Assembly (NCBI RefSeq): GCF_000217935.1 | Contig: NZ_AFHI01000034.1 | Location: forward strand, 124,001 to 188,000 | Reading direction: 5' to 3' | Origin: Rheinheimera sp. A13L | Lineage (GTDB): Bacteria > Pseudomonadota > Gammaproteobacteria > Enterobacterales > Alteromonadaceae | Length of the DNA: 64,000 nucleotides | Part shown: positions 16,582 through 25,994 of the stretch, piece by piece | Numbering within the stretch: position 1 is the stretch's first letter | Layout: every line of letters starts with the position of its first letter | Made by a program: the position numbers and the translations under genes | The notes under the pieces: model-generated | Databases searched by the model: none | Told to the model about the DNA's origin: nothing | What the model saw: the letters and a program-made list of their open reading frames with translations, nothing else

Positions 16582-18090
16582 ATGGTCACACGCAGAACAA
16601 TTCTTAAAGCAAGTCTGGCCCTGGGAGCCGCAGCGGTATTTTCAGGTGCAATAGGAGGTTTAAGCGCCTTCGCACAAAACACTCTGCGTGTAAGACGCAG
16701 CCTGCATAATATGGCACTGAACGATCCGGATCTGTCGGCCTATCGCGATTTTGTAGGCATAATGCAGGCCAAAAATCAAAAAGACCCGGTAAGCTGGTTG
16801 CAGTATTCACTGATGCATGGAGCTTACAACGGTAATTACCGTTACTGTCCACACGGTGACTGGTATTTTTTACCCTGGCATCGCGAGTTTGTCATGATGT
16901 ATGAGAATGCGGTTATAGCCCTTACAGGCAAAAAAGACTTTGCTATGCCCTATTGGGACTGGAGTATCGATCGGGTGATGCCAAAGGCTTTTACAGACCA
17001 AAGTTATGGGGGCAAACCCAACCCGCTTTATGTATCAGGACGCACGCTCAATACACCAAACTGGCCTTTGCCTGATGCCTGGGTAGCCCCTGATGTTCTG
17101 GCGAGAAAAGTCTACGCTGAAACAAATTTTCAATTGTTTGGTACCAGCAAAAACCCCAATCAACACAATTTGGACATGAGCTGGGTGGTCAAAGGCGGTG
17201 GCACCCAGGGTTTTCTGGAAGGTACCCCTCATAATCTGATCCACAATTCGATAGGTGCTTTTATGCCAACGGCGGGTTCGCCACGGGATCCAATATTTAT
17301 GATGCACCACAGCAATATCGATAGGATCTGGGCGGTGTGGAATGCATTGGGTCGTAGCAATACTGCAGATATGACGCCATCGGATCGCAATTTGTGGCTG
17401 AATATGAACTTCAAGAATAATTACCTATCCCCGACAGGCCAGCTATATAGCGCTTATCCACGGGATCTGCAGGACACCAAAGCTCTTGGCTACACTTATC
17501 CCGGCCTGCCTACGCCGGACAATCTGCTGTCCGACCCGGTGCGTGATGCCCGCCTGTTATCCTTACTGGCAGCGGGCAGCACCAGCGACACCCTGGAAGT
17601 GTTGCGTGTTTTACCTGCAGCCAACAAAGATGCCGCGACATTAAAAGCTCCACTGGTGAAGAGCGTCCGGTTCTCTGCTTCCTTGAAAAATCAGGTGATG
17701 GCACAAGCAACTGAGTCAGCAACCCAGTCGGATGCAGCGGAAGTGTTCGCCATCATTCGTGATATGGCAGTAGGGCCAGATGTTTCTTCAGTGCGGGTTT
17801 TTGTTAATGCTCCGGCATTGTCAGCCACCACCCCACTGGACAGCGCACATTTTGCGGGAGAAATAGGTTTCCTGGCACATCCAGAGGCTGAGGGCGAGCA
17901 TGCAGGTCATCAGAAAACGCCACCATCTGCCCTGATTGAACTGACAGACACTGTACGTGACTTAGCGAAGCGTGGCTTGTTAACCACAGACAACATCTCT
18001 GTACAGTTAGTGCCAGTGTTACGCGAAGGAGCAAAAGATGGCGCCGGAGCGACGATAATCCCGGCCTCCATAGAGATTGTAGTGGTCTGA
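16582..18090 (+). CDS. Tat-exported tyrosinase (type-3 copper polyphenol oxidase)
   Basis: The 502-residue product oxidises phenols with oxygen at a dicopper site. It begins with a Tat signal (TRRTILK followed by a hydrophobic stretch to AFAQ), so it is exported folded. CuA ligands are His79, His91 and His100 (LMHGAYN, CPHGDWYFLPWHR). CuB ligands are His217 and His221 (PHNLIHNS) and one of His242/His243 in FMMHHSNIDRIW. The C-terminal 120 residues resemble the plant-type PPO beta-domain. ATG 16582 has GGAGAG just upstream; ATG 16570 is an alternative. A possible partner lipoprotein gene follows. Confidence 0.9.
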   Translation: MVTRRTILKASLALGAAAVFSGAIGGLSAFAQNTLRVRRSLHNMALNDPDLSAYRDFVGIMQAKNQKDPVSWLQYSLMHGAYNGNYRYCPHGDWYFLPWHREFVMMYENAVIALTGKKDFAMPYWDWSIDRVMPKAFTDQSYGGKPNPLYVSGRTLNTPNWPLPDAWVAPDVLARKVYAETNFQLFGTSKNPNQHNLDMSWVVKGGGTQGFLEGTPHNLIHNSIGAFMPTAGSPRDPIFMMHHSNIDRIWAVWNALGRSNTADMTPSDRNLWLNMNFKNNYLSPTGQLYSAYPRDLQDTKALGYTYPGLPTPDNLLSDPVRDARLLSLLAAGSTSDTLEVLRVLPAANKDAATLKAPLVKSVRFSASLKNQVMAQATESATQSDAAEVFAIIRDMAVGPDVSSVRVFVNAPALSATTPLDSAHFAGEIGFLAHPEAEGEHAGHQKTPPSALIELTDTVRDLAKRGLLTTDNISVQLVPVLREGAKDGAGATIIPASIEIVVV

Positions 18091-18119
18091 GCACACTTCA
18101 GACGAGCTGAAAATAGCGC

Positions 18120-18153
18120 GCCCTTGAGCCATGCAATTGCAGGGCTTAAGGGC
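18120..18153 (+). terminator. Hairpin after tyrosinase gene
   Basis: GCCCTTGAGCC (18120-18130) can pair along its full length with GGCTTAAGGGC (18143-18153), with one G-U pair and a 12-base loop. The following sequence has only a weak T-run (TTATCTTT), so termination may be partial and could allow read-through to the next gene. Confidence 0.45.
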
Positions 18154-18233
18154 GTAGTTATCTTTAACCACAAGGCCACTGCAGGTATATACTTACCCCA
18201 GACTATCCGTTGTTTGTCCTTTGGAGTAAATCC

Positions 18234-18713
18234 ATGATGACCCGCCTTTTGTTCAGCGCTCTGGTTGCTGTAGCAGGTTGTAACTCTTGTTCCGCCTCAG
18301 ATCAGAAGGTCGCAGCACTGCAAAATATCCGCTTGCCGGTCACTTTATGCCTCGGGCTTGACCCTGCCACAGAGGCCGGAGTTTCAAAGGGCAATATCCG
18401 GCTGCAGATCCAAATACGTAATCAGCAGGCTTCAAACCGCTACAGTTCTGCGTTTCAGCTTTTCTTAGTGCGGGAAGGTGGCGACCGTCTGTTGCTGCAC
18501 AGCTTTGGTCTGCAGCCAGACAGACAGGAACAGGGTTCTGTATTGCCTCAACAGGTCCAGTTGACACTGCAGGGCCAGCAGCTGATTCCGGATAGCCAGG
18601 GTCAGGTCTGTTTTGAACTCACTCAGGGATCAGTGTCGGAATCAGCAGAGCATCTTGTGCCAAAGGATGTTGCAATTCGCTGGAACCCAATTCAGATAAG
18701 TTCAGGGAGTTAA
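18234..18713 (+). CDS. Small predicted lipoprotein downstream of tyrosinase
   Basis: The 159-residue product starts at ATG 18234 with GGAG upstream (TTTGGAGTAAATCC). It has a signal peptide ending in the lipobox-like VAGC, so it is probably lipid-anchored, although two further cysteines follow soon after. The rest looks like an all-beta domain, with RLPVTLCLGLDP and alternating polar and hydrophobic segments. I do not recognise the family. Its place 143 bp behind the tyrosinase suggests a companion, such as a copper-delivery or stability factor, but no copper motif is evident. Confidence 0.7.
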   Translation: MMTRLLFSALVAVAGCNSCSASDQKVAALQNIRLPVTLCLGLDPATEAGVSKGNIRLQIQIRNQQASNRYSSAFQLFLVREGGDRLLLHSFGLQPDRQEQGSVLPQQVQLTLQGQQLIPDSQGQVCFELTQGSVSESAEHLVPKDVAIRWNPIQISSGS

Positions 18714-18736
18714 CGAGCTAGCTGTTAAATATCAGA

Positions 18737-18761
18737 TAAAAAAAGCCCGGCAAAGCCGGGC
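18737..18761 (-). terminator. Intrinsic terminator of ilvC
   Basis: Read leftwards, GCCCGGC-TTT-GCCGGGC is followed by TTTTTTT, a strong stem with a T-run, located 47 bp beyond the ilvC stop codon. Confidence 0.9.
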
Positions 18762-18807
18762 AAACAACCAAGGTCCACGTAAAAACTCGGTACTTTGGGT
18801 TAATCTA

Positions 18808-20283
18808 TCAACCGACGATTTTTTTCATCGCGGTCATATAGCCCCTTAACTTTTTGCCAACCAGCTCTACAGGGTGCTGGCGTATTGCTTCGTTCACAGC
18901 AATCAGGCGAATATTGTCGACACCATTGGCAGCAGAGCTTAAGCCCTTGCCTACATAGTCAGTGCTTAAGGTGTTAACGAAGTCACGTAACAGCGGCACT
19001 GCGGCGTTACTGAACAGGTAGTTACCGTATTCAGCAGTGTCTGAAATTACCACGTTCATTTCGTACAAACGTTTACGCGCTATGGTGTTGGCGATCAACG
19101 GTGTTTCGTGCAATGACTCGTAGTAAGCCGATTCTTCGACAATACCTGCAGCAACCATGGTTTCAAAAGCCAGCTCTACACCGGCTTTGACCATAGCGAC
19201 AAACAAAATGCCGCGGTCGAAGTAATCCTGTTCAGGAATTTGTTCGCTGGATACAGGTGCATTTTCAAAACCAGATTGACGGGTTTCTTCGCGCCAGCCA
19301 AACAGCTGCTTATCATCATTGGCCCAGTCGGCCATCATGGTGCGGGAAAATTCGCCGCTGATGATATCGTCCATATGTTTTTCAAACAGTGGACGTAAAG
19401 TTACTTTTAATTCTTCAGCTAAATCATAAGCTTTGATTTTGGCCGGGTTCGACAGACGGTCCATCATATGAGTGATGCCACCGTGCTTTAAAGCTTCAGT
19501 CACAGTCTCCCAGCCAAACTGTATTAACTTGGCTGCGTAACCTGGTTCCACACCTTCGGCGACTAACTTGTCGTACGCCAGAATAGAACCGGTTTGTAAC
19601 ATGCCACATAAAATGGTTTGTTCGCCCATTAAGTCCGACTTCACTTCAGCCACAAAAGACGATTCCAGTACACCAGCACGGTCGCCACCTGTTGCAGAAG
19701 CATAAGCCTTGGCAATTTCTAAACCTAAACCTTTAGGGTCGTTTTCAGGGTGCACAGCAATCAGTGTTGGCACACCAAAACCCCTTTTGTACTCTTCACG
19801 AACTTCAGTACCAGGACACTTAGGCGCCACCATCACTACTGTGATGTCTTTACGAATTTGTGTGCCCTCTTCAACAATGTTGAAACCGTGCGAATAAGCT
19901 AAAGTTGAGCCTTGTTTCATCAGTGGCATAACAGCTTTAACCACTGACGTATGCTGCTTATCCGGCGTCAGATTTAATACTAAATCTGCAGTTGGAATTA
20001 ACTCTTCGTAAGTACCTACTTTAAAACCATTGTCAGAAGCGTTCTGGAACGACTTACGTTTGGCGGCAATAGCTTCGGCACGTAAGGCATAAGAGATATC
20101 AATGCCCGAGTCACGCATATTCAGGCCCTGGTTTAAGCCCTGAGCACCACAACCTACGATCACCACTTTCCAGCCTTTTAATAAATCAGAGCCTTTAGCA
20201 AACTCTTCTTTGGCCATAAAACGGCATTTACCTAACTGTTTTAACTGTTGACGCAAATTTAATGTATTGAAGTAGTTACTCAT
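18808..20283 (-). CDS. ilvC: Ketol-acid reductoisomerase, class II
   Basis: The enzyme isomerises and reduces acetolactate or acetohydroxybutyrate with NADPH, the second step of valine and isoleucine synthesis. At 491 residues it is the long class II form found in enteric-type gammaproteobacteria. The N-terminal Rossmann part has [20 protein letters not shown] (about residues 35-54), and two helical domains follow, the first with [18 protein letters not shown]. It is a single gene divergent from ilvY, with AGGA before its ATG, and is followed by a strong terminator. Confidence 0.97.
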   Translation of the reverse strand: MSNYFNTLNLRQQLKQLGKCRFMAKEEFAKGSDLLKGWKVVIVGCGAQGLNQGLNMRDSGIDISYALRAEAIAAKRKSFQNASDNGFKVGTYEELIPTADLVLNLTPDKQHTSVVKAVMPLMKQGSTLAYSHGFNIVEEGTQIRKDITVVMVAPKCPGTEVREEYKRGFGVPTLIAVHPENDPKGLGLEIAKAYASATGGDRAGVLESSFVAEVKSDLMGEQTILCGMLQTGSILAYDKLVAEGVEPGYAAKLIQFGWETVTEALKHGGITHMMDRLSNPAKIKAYDLAEELKVTLRPLFEKHMDDIISGEFSRTMMADWANDDKQLFGWREETRQSGFENAPVSSEQIPEQDYFDRGILFVAMVKAGVELAFETMVAAGIVEESAYYESLHETPLIANTIARKRLYEMNVVISDTAEYGNYLFSNAAVPLLRDFVNTLSTDYVGKGLSSAANGVDNIRLIAVNEAIRQHPVELVGKKLRGYMTAMKKIVG

Positions 20284-20464
20284 AACAAATCCTGACGAAT
20301 TCTTTTAGCAGGCCATCTGTTGGGCTCAGCGTAACAGGGCAGAGAGGTCATGCACTGTTTTGATGCTACCGAGAATAAAACAGTGCAATGATTGCGTGAA
20401 GTGATATATTCACAATACAGTATTTCACTTTATGCAACACCAACCCTTTACTACAGAGACTGAC
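20284..20464. promoter_or_regulatory. ilvC-ilvY divergent control region
   Basis: An 11-bp perfect inverted repeat TGCACTGTTTT / AAAACAGTGCA (20351-20361 and 20377-20387) and a second dyad GTGA-TATAT-TCAC (20401-20413) lie between the two genes. In related bacteria IlvY binds two operators here and activates ilvC when acetolactate-type inducers are present. Assigning these two dyads as the operators is an inference from position and symmetry. Confidence 0.6.
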
Positions 20465-21349
20465 ATGGATATTCGCAACGCCCAGCTTTTTTTGCATCTG
20501 GCCAGCAGCCTGAATTTTGCCCGTACCAGCGAGCAAATGTATGTCAGCCCTTCCACCTTAAGCCGGGTGATCCAGCGCATGGAAGAAGAACTAAGCGTGG
20601 AACTATTCCAGCGGGATAACCGCTCTGTACGACTGACGCTGGCAGGGCAAAAAGTGCAGACTTTTGTGAAAAATTATTTAGAGCAATGGCATCAGCTACA
20701 AATTGCTCTGAGTGAAACCAGTGCGTCGCTAAGCGGCGAAATCCGGCTCTTTTGCACTGTCACCGCCAGCTTCAGTCACTTGCCCGCTATATTGGATAAA
20801 TTCCGTCTGGTGTGCCCTTTGGCAGAAATTAAGCTTATTACAGGAGATGCTTCTGCAGCTTTGGAGAAAGTAAAACAAGATGAAGCCGATATAGCTTTGG
20901 CTGTCTATCCGGAGCATTTTCCGCTCAATATGGCGTTTCGCAGTATTGCCAAAGTACCACTGCAATTGATAGCACCGGTGATCCCCTGCAAAACCAATGA
21001 TCTGCTCAATCAAAGTCCAATACCCTGGGAGCAGGTGCCTTTTATTTTGCCTGAGCATGGTCCTGTGCGTAGTCGTTTTGAGTTGTGGCGTAAACCCCGT
21101 ATTACCGAACCCAAAGTGGTGGCCAAAGTAGAAGGTCATGAGGCTATGGTCAGTATGGTGGCTTTAGGCACTGGCGTGGCTTTGGTACCCGCTATAGTGG
21201 CGCAGCAAAGCCCGGCACGGGACAGAGTGCGTTATTTAACGCAAGGCGATGAGTTCGCCCCTTTTGATTTAGGTTTGTGTATTCTATCGAAGCGACTGCA
21301 TGAGCCGCTATTGAGGGCGTTCTGGCAGGTTGCATCAGAGCTTATTTAG
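20465..21349 (+). CDS. ilvY: LysR-family activator of ilvC
   Basis: This 294-residue LysR regulator starts at ATG 20465 (MDIRNAQLFLHLASSLNFARTSEQMYVSPSTLSRVIQRMEEEL), the usual IlvY start. The frame extends 11 codons further upstream without a better site. The effector-binding domain covers about residues 90-290. Its divergent position next to ilvC is the standard arrangement, and it should activate ilvC on binding acetolactate or acetohydroxybutyrate. Confidence 0.93.
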   Translation: MDIRNAQLFLHLASSLNFARTSEQMYVSPSTLSRVIQRMEEELSVELFQRDNRSVRLTLAGQKVQTFVKNYLEQWHQLQIALSETSASLSGEIRLFCTVTASFSHLPAILDKFRLVCPLAEIKLITGDASAALEKVKQDEADIALAVYPEHFPLNMAFRSIAKVPLQLIAPVIPCKTNDLLNQSPIPWEQVPFILPEHGPVRSRFELWRKPRITEPKVVAKVEGHEAMVSMVALGTGVALVPAIVAQQSPARDRVRYLTQGDEFAPFDLGLCILSKRLHEPLLRAFWQVASELI

Positions 21350-21358
21350 CGCTGATGC

Positions 21359-21814
21359 TTATTTGATCACTCGAAGATGAGACACTTTTTTTCCTTTGTT
21401 TGGATCGGTTGGTTCGTCATCTGACGCATTCTGTCCGGCACTGTCCATGGCGTCGTCATCTGCTACAGAGTCCAGTTGATGCATATCTTCATCGCCATCT
21501 TCTTCCGCATCAAACATAGTGCCTGCGCCGTTTTCACGGGCATAAATAGCTAAAACAGCCTTGATGGGTACAGTCAGTGCAAAAGGTTTACCGCCAAAAC
21601 GGGCGTTAAAGGTAATCACATCATTACCCATCAACATATTGCCTACTGCCGAAGGCAATATGTTCAGCACAATCTGACCGTTCTGAATATGCTGGGTCGG
21701 CACTTTACAGCCCTGAATACTGGCATTCACCACCAGGTAAGGCGTTAAATTGTTATCCACTATCCATTCGTAAAAAGCCCGGATTAAATAAGGCTTATTC
21801 GGGGTCATATCCAT
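21359..21814 (-). CDS. sspB: ClpXP protease specificity-enhancing factor SspB
   Basis: This adaptor delivers ssrA-tagged polypeptides from stalled ribosomes to ClpXP. The 151-residue protein has the folded substrate-binding part at residues 1-110 (PYLIRAFYEWIVDNNLTPYLVVNA, then VITFNARFGGKPFALTVPIKAVLAIYARENG). A flexible acidic linker follows, then the C-terminal ClpX-binding tail HLRVIK. It overlaps the sspA stop codon by one base (TGATG), so the two are translationally coupled. Confidence 0.97.
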   Translation of the reverse strand: MDMTPNKPYLIRAFYEWIVDNNLTPYLVVNASIQGCKVPTQHIQNGQIVLNILPSAVGNMLMGNDVITFNARFGGKPFALTVPIKAVLAIYARENGAGTMFDAEEDGDEDMHQLDSVADDDAMDSAGQNASDDEPTDPNKGKKVSHLRVIK

Positions 21815-22452
21815 CAGTAACCACGCCCCCGACGGATCTCACGTTCGGCTTCAGTTAAAGATTGCTGAAAGCCATCGCGTTCAAAAATACGGGTCATATA
21901 AGTTTGCAATAACTTGCTGCCGGTTCCGGTCAGTTCAATATCCAGCAATGGCAAACGCCACAGCAAAGCCGCCAGATAACAATCAATCAGGCTGTATTCT
22001 TCACTCATAAAGTACGGATGTTCCTGGAACAAAGGTGCCATCGCCAGCAAACCTTCGCGCAGATCACGGCGCGCTATAGCAGCATCCGGAGCATTTTTCA
22101 GAATTTTGTCCGCTAAACCATACCAGTCTTTTTCGATGCGATGCATCATTAAACGGGCATTAGCACGGGCCACAGGATAGACAGGCATTAAGGGTGGATG
22201 TGGGAAACGCTCGTCCAGGTATTCGTTAATAATATCGGCTTTAAATAAAGCTAAATCTCTGTCCATCAAAGTGGGCAAAGAACCATAAGGATTAACCTCG
22301 TAGACATCTTCAGGCAGGCTATCTGTACTGACCTGAATAATATCAACTGTGACGCCTTTCTCCGCCAGCACCATTCTGACCTGATGACAGTACATGTCAT
22401 TGGCTGTTGAAAACAAGGTCATTACAGCACGTCTGTTGGCAGAAATCGCCAT
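21814..22452 (-). CDS. sspA: Stringent starvation protein A
   Basis: SspA is an RNA polymerase-associated protein with a glutathione-transferase fold that supports stationary-phase and acid-stress expression. The 212-residue product has the thioredoxin-like N-terminal half (TLFSTANDMYCHQVRMVLAEKG; PYGSLPTLMDRDLALFKADIINEYLDERFPHPPL) and an all-helical C-terminal half. A strong GGAGG lies before the ATG. It is the first gene of an sspA-sspB operon, separated from petC by a terminator. Confidence 0.97.
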   Translation of the reverse strand: MAISANRRAVMTLFSTANDMYCHQVRMVLAEKGVTVDIIQVSTDSLPEDVYEVNPYGSLPTLMDRDLALFKADIINEYLDERFPHPPLMPVYPVARANARLMMHRIEKDWYGLADKILKNAPDAAIARRDLREGLLAMAPLFQEHPYFMSEEYSLIDCYLAALLWRLPLLDIELTGTGSKLLQTYMTRIFERDGFQQSLTEAEREIRRGRGY

Positions 22453-22480
22453 AGGATCCTCCGGTTATAAGCAAAAATAC

Positions 22481-22503
22481 AAAGGGGCCTCGCGGCCCCT
22501 TTA
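22481..22503 (-). terminator. Intrinsic terminator of the petABC operon
   Basis: AAAGGGGCC and GGCCCCTTT form a nine-pair stem around a four-base loop, followed leftwards by a T-rich stretch (GTATTTTTG). It lies between petC and sspA. Confidence 0.85.
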
Positions 22504-22522
22504 AAGGCTAACACTTGTGTCC

Positions 22523-23260
22523 TTAGTGGACGTCTCTCCAGTATTCTTTCTTCAGCAGGAAAGCGAAGATAAAGAAAATACCTAAGAAGATCAGAACTTT
22601 AATACCTAAGCTGCGCGATTCCAGTTTGGAAGGCTCACCTACGTATTCCAGATAGTTCACCAGATCAGCCATGGCACTGTCGTACTCTTCAGTGCTTAAC
22701 TCACCAGAACCATCTGTCTTAATACCTACATAAACTTCTGTTGATACACCGTCAACTAAACGTGTTTCAGTGGCTTTGTAAGGAATACCCTGCAACTCCT
22801 GCAACACATGAGGCATACCGACCATAGGGAAGACTTCGTTGTTCACACCAAATGGACGCGTTGGATCAGCGTAAAAAGAACGCATATAAGTGTACAACCA
22901 GTCTGGTCCACGCACACGGGCAACGTTGGTTAAATCTGGTGGTGCAGCACCAAACCAGTTTGCCAGATCCGCTTTAGGTGCAGCATTTTTAATATGGTCA
23001 CCGACTTTATTGGCCGTGAAACCTAAAGTTTCCATACCAATATCTTCCGGAATACCTAAATCACGAAAGGTACGTGAATAACGCTGGTATTCCATTTGGT
23101 GACAACCCAGACAATAGTTCTGGAAGATGCGGGCACCACGTTGCAGCGACTCTTTATCTGTCAAATCTATAGGTGCTTTATCCAGAGGCACTGTTGGACC
23201 TGCCGCCATAGCGGCGCTGGATGCAACCAGCGCTAATACAGTAAATAACTTTTTAATCAT
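22523..23260 (-). CDS. petC: Cytochrome c1 of the bc1 complex
   Basis: This is the heme-c subunit of ubiquinol-cytochrome c reductase, passing electrons from the Rieske protein to periplasmic cytochrome c. The 245-residue product has a signal peptide (to about residue 20) and a CxxCH heme site at Cys50-His54 (YCLGCH). A Met ligand is probably in the GMPHVL region, and there is a C-terminal membrane anchor (VLIFLGIFFIFAFLLKK). The start overlaps the petB stop by one base. Confidence 0.97.
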   Translation of the reverse strand: MIKKLFTVLALVASSAAMAAGPTVPLDKAPIDLTDKESLQRGARIFQNYCLGCHQMEYQRYSRTFRDLGIPEDIGMETLGFTANKVGDHIKNAAPKADLANWFGAAPPDLTNVARVRGPDWLYTYMRSFYADPTRPFGVNNEVFPMVGMPHVLQELQGIPYKATETRLVDGVSTEVYVGIKTDGSGELSTEEYDSAMADLVNYLEYVGEPSKLESRSLGIKVLIFLGIFFIFAFLLKKEYWRDVH

Positions 23261-24534
23261 CAGGATAACCTCACTGGCAACGGCTTGGTTTTCTCATTTT
23301 TGCTGTAGAACCATAACAGGCCAAAGTAAGCAAAATAAGTGAAAGAGAAAATCTGCGCTAACAAGGTATAGAACGGCGTCGCCGGTAATACGCCTAATAC
23401 ACCTAAGGCGACAAAGCTGATACAGAAATTCACCAGGTTCGCTTTGTGCAAAGTGCTGCGGTAACGGACAGAACGTACCGGGCAACGATCCAACCAAGGC
23501 AACAGAGCCAGGAACAGAATAGCCAGAAACATAAAGATCGCACCAAACAGCTGATCAGGCACAGCACGTAAAATGGCGTAGAAAGGCGTGAAGTACCAGA
23601 CTGGCGCTATATGGTCAGGCGTTTTCATTGGGTTTGCCGGTTCAAAGTTTGGCGGCTCTAAGAAGTAACCACCACCTTCAGGTGCAAAGAAGATCACAAA
23701 ACAGAAAATAAACAGGAAACCCACCACACCCACTATGTCTTTCACCGTGTAGTACGGGTGGAAAGGAATAGCATCAACGATAATTTTTTTACCGCCTTTG
23801 GTGAAGTACTGATGGAAAGTAAATTTGTCTGAGACGTTGTTTTCGATTTTTTCGCCGTTATTTTCACGTTTTACATCAATACCATCAGGGTTGTTTGAAC
23901 CCACTTCATGCAGGGCTATGATGTGCAGGAATACCAGAACAACCAGCACCAATGGTAAAGCAATCACGTGTAAGGCAAAGAAACGGTTTAAAGTTGCACC
24001 GGAAATAACGTAGTCACCACGGATCCACAGGGTTAAATCATCACCAATCACCGGAATAACACCGAAGATCGAGATAATAACCTGAGCCCCCCAGAACGAC
24101 ATCTGACCCCAGGGTAATAAATAACCCATAAAGGCTTCAGCCATTAAGACTAAGAAAATCAGCATACCGAAGATCCACAGCAGTTCCCGTGGTTTCTGGT
24201 ATGAGCCGTACATCATGCCACGCAGCATGTGCAGGTAAACAACAACAAAGAAGGCAGAAGCACCGGTAGAGTGCATATAACGCAGCAGCCAGCCGTACTC
24301 AACATCACGCATGATGTATTCAACAGAAGCGAAAGCGCCTTCGGCACTTGGCACGAAGTTCATCGTTAACCAGATACCGGTCAGGATTTGGTTCACCAGT
24401 ACTAACATGGCTAAAGAACCAAAGAAGTACCAGAAGTTAAAGTTTTTTGGCGCCGGGTACTGCATCACATGGAGATTCATTTTCTCCATAAATGGCATAC
24501 GGTACTCAATCCAGCTCATCAGGTTTTTAAACAT
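23260..24534 (-). CDS. petB: Cytochrome b of the bc1 complex
   Basis: This is the membrane core of the bc1 complex, binding two b-type hemes and both quinone sites. The 424-residue protein has eight or so membrane helices, conserved heme-ligand segments (LRYMHSTGASAFFVVVYLHMLRG and RFFALHVIALPLVLVVLVFLHIIALHEVGSNNP), and PEWY-type residues in the region APVWYFTPFYAILRAVP. It is fused to no other domain. TAATG overlap with petA and TGATG overlap with petC mark tight coupling. Confidence 0.97.
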   Translation of the reverse strand: MFKNLMSWIEYRMPFMEKMNLHVMQYPAPKNFNFWYFFGSLAMLVLVNQILTGIWLTMNFVPSAEGAFASVEYIMRDVEYGWLLRYMHSTGASAFFVVVYLHMLRGMMYGSYQKPRELLWIFGMLIFLVLMAEAFMGYLLPWGQMSFWGAQVIISIFGVIPVIGDDLTLWIRGDYVISGATLNRFFALHVIALPLVLVVLVFLHIIALHEVGSNNPDGIDVKRENNGEKIENNVSDKFTFHQYFTKGGKKIIVDAIPFHPYYTVKDIVGVVGFLFIFCFVIFFAPEGGGYFLEPPNFEPANPMKTPDHIAPVWYFTPFYAILRAVPDQLFGAIFMFLAILFLALLPWLDRCPVRSVRYRSTLHKANLVNFCISFVALGVLGVLPATPFYTLLAQIFSFTYFAYFGLLWFYSKNEKTKPLPVRLS

Positions 24535-25124
24535 TAAGCTGTCCCCTCATCTTCACCAATGATAATGGTGGTGTCATCGACAAACATATAAGGTGGGATC
24601 ATCAGGTTTGTTGGTGCCGGAACACCGGAGAATACCCGTCCAGCCATATCATAAGTAGAACCGTGACATGGACAGAAGAAACCTGAAGGCATACCTTCAA
24701 CCTGAGCTTCAAAGTCTTTCATAATGTAAGTTGGAGAACAGCCCAGGTGGGTACAGATCCCCACAGCCACAAAAATCTCTGGCTTTTTCGAACGGTGAGT
24801 ATTTTTTGCGTAATCAGGCTGTTGTGGTTCTTCAGATGCAGGATCACGAAGCTTATCATCAAATTTGGTCAAAGTTTCCAGCATGGCTGGAGTCCGTTTG
24901 ACTATCCATACCGGCTTGCCCCGCCACTCAACCCGAATTAACTGCCCGTCTTCGAGTTTGCTAATGTCAGCGGTGACTGCAGCACCAGCTTGTTTAGCTT
25001 TTTCACTCGGATTCCAGGAAGCAATAAAGGGAACAGCAGCTCCAATCGCACCAACCCCACCAACTACAGAAGTTGCTATGGTCAGAAAGCGACGGCGACC
25101 ATGATCTACAGGCGCATTGCTCAT
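24534..25124 (-). CDS. petA: Rieske iron-sulfur subunit of the bc1 complex
   Basis: The 196-residue protein carries a 2Fe-2S cluster bound by CTHLGC and CPCHGS motifs (near residues 124 and 149), which take electrons from ubiquinol. The N-terminus has a twin-arginine signal anchor (GRRRFLTIATSVVGGVG), meaning Tat-dependent export of the folded domain. It is the first gene of petABC. Confidence 0.97.
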   Translation of the reverse strand: MSNAPVDHGRRRFLTIATSVVGGVGAIGAAVPFIASWNPSEKAKQAGAAVTADISKLEDGQLIRVEWRGKPVWIVKRTPAMLETLTKFDDKLRDPASEEPQQPDYAKNTHRSKKPEIFVAVGICTHLGCSPTYIMKDFEAQVEGMPSGFFCPCHGSTYDMAGRVFSGVPAPTNLMIPPYMFVDDTTIIIGEDEGTA

Positions 25125-25589
25125 CCACTCATCTCCACGTTAAACGCTTAAATACTGATATTTTAAGCGGCTGAATTACAGCGATTATTATAAGTTGAAA
25201 AATACGGCGGATCATAATGAAAAGCCCTGCTTTACACAAGGATTTAGCCGAATTCTCTTTGTTATGGCATAAGTTTTTCGATAAAACACCGAACCAGAAT
25301 AGTCAGTAAAACTTTGCATCACCATGTTTTAACCGGAAAAAGACCTTTGTGTTGTGATCAGACGCAAAAGTAGCGGCTTTAAAATGGACTGAATTTCAAA
25401 TTAACGGACAAAAAATGAAAAGAGAAAAATCGAAGTAAGACCACTATAGTCCGATGAATGTTTTGTGCAAAACATAAATCGTCGCAACAATCATCCGGCC
25501 TTTATCACGCAGACTGTTGCGGCATACCGTCCATCCATGGACATAAAAAAACCCGGTACAAGACCGGGTTCTTTGCAACAAAAAACGAA
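25125..25589. other. Intergenic region petA-rpsI
   Basis: This gap of about 465 bp holds the petABC promoter region and, at its rpsI end, a terminator. It is AT-rich between 25190 and 25450. No open frame with a supported start, RNA gene or clear operator was seen. Confidence 0.5.
25545..25571 (-). terminator. Intrinsic terminator of rplM-rpsI
   Basis: Read leftwards, AACCCGGT-CTTG-TACCGGGTT is followed by a run of T residues, 18 bp after the rpsI stop. Confidence 0.9.
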
Positions 25590-25982
25590 TTAACGTTTTG
25601 AGTACTGTGGACGCTTACGAGCTTTATGCAGACCCACTTTCTTACGTTCAACTTTACGGGCGTCACGAGTGACGAAACCAGCTTTACGTAATGCAGGGCG
25701 CAGAGACTCGTCGAACTCCATCAGAGCGCGGGTGATACCGTGGCGGATTGCGCCAGCCTGACCAGAAATACCACCACCTTTTACAGTGACGTATAAGTCA
25801 AACTTGCCTACCATTTCCACTAACTCTAATGGTTGCATTACAACCATACGAGCAGTTTCACGACCGAAGTATTCAGTGATAGAGCGTTGGTTGATAACGA
25901 TGTTACCTGAACCTGCTTTGATGAATACACGAGCTGTAGAGGTCTTACGACGACCAGTACCGTAATATTGATTAGTTGCCAT
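25590..25982 (-). CDS. rpsI: 30S ribosomal protein S9
   Basis: This 130-residue protein has the full S9 signature: [17 protein letters not shown] at the start, [19 protein letters not shown] in the middle, and the C-terminal tail [11 protein letters not shown] that reaches the P-site tRNA. It lies 12 bp downstream of rplM. Confidence 0.99.
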   Translation of the reverse strand: MATNQYYGTGRRKTSTARVFIKAGSGNIVINQRSITEYFGRETARMVVMQPLELVEMVGKFDLYVTVKGGGISGQAGAIRHGITRALMEFDESLRPALRKAGFVTRDARKVERKKVGLHKARKRPQYSKR

Positions 25983-25994
25983 GTTCTGCTCCGA

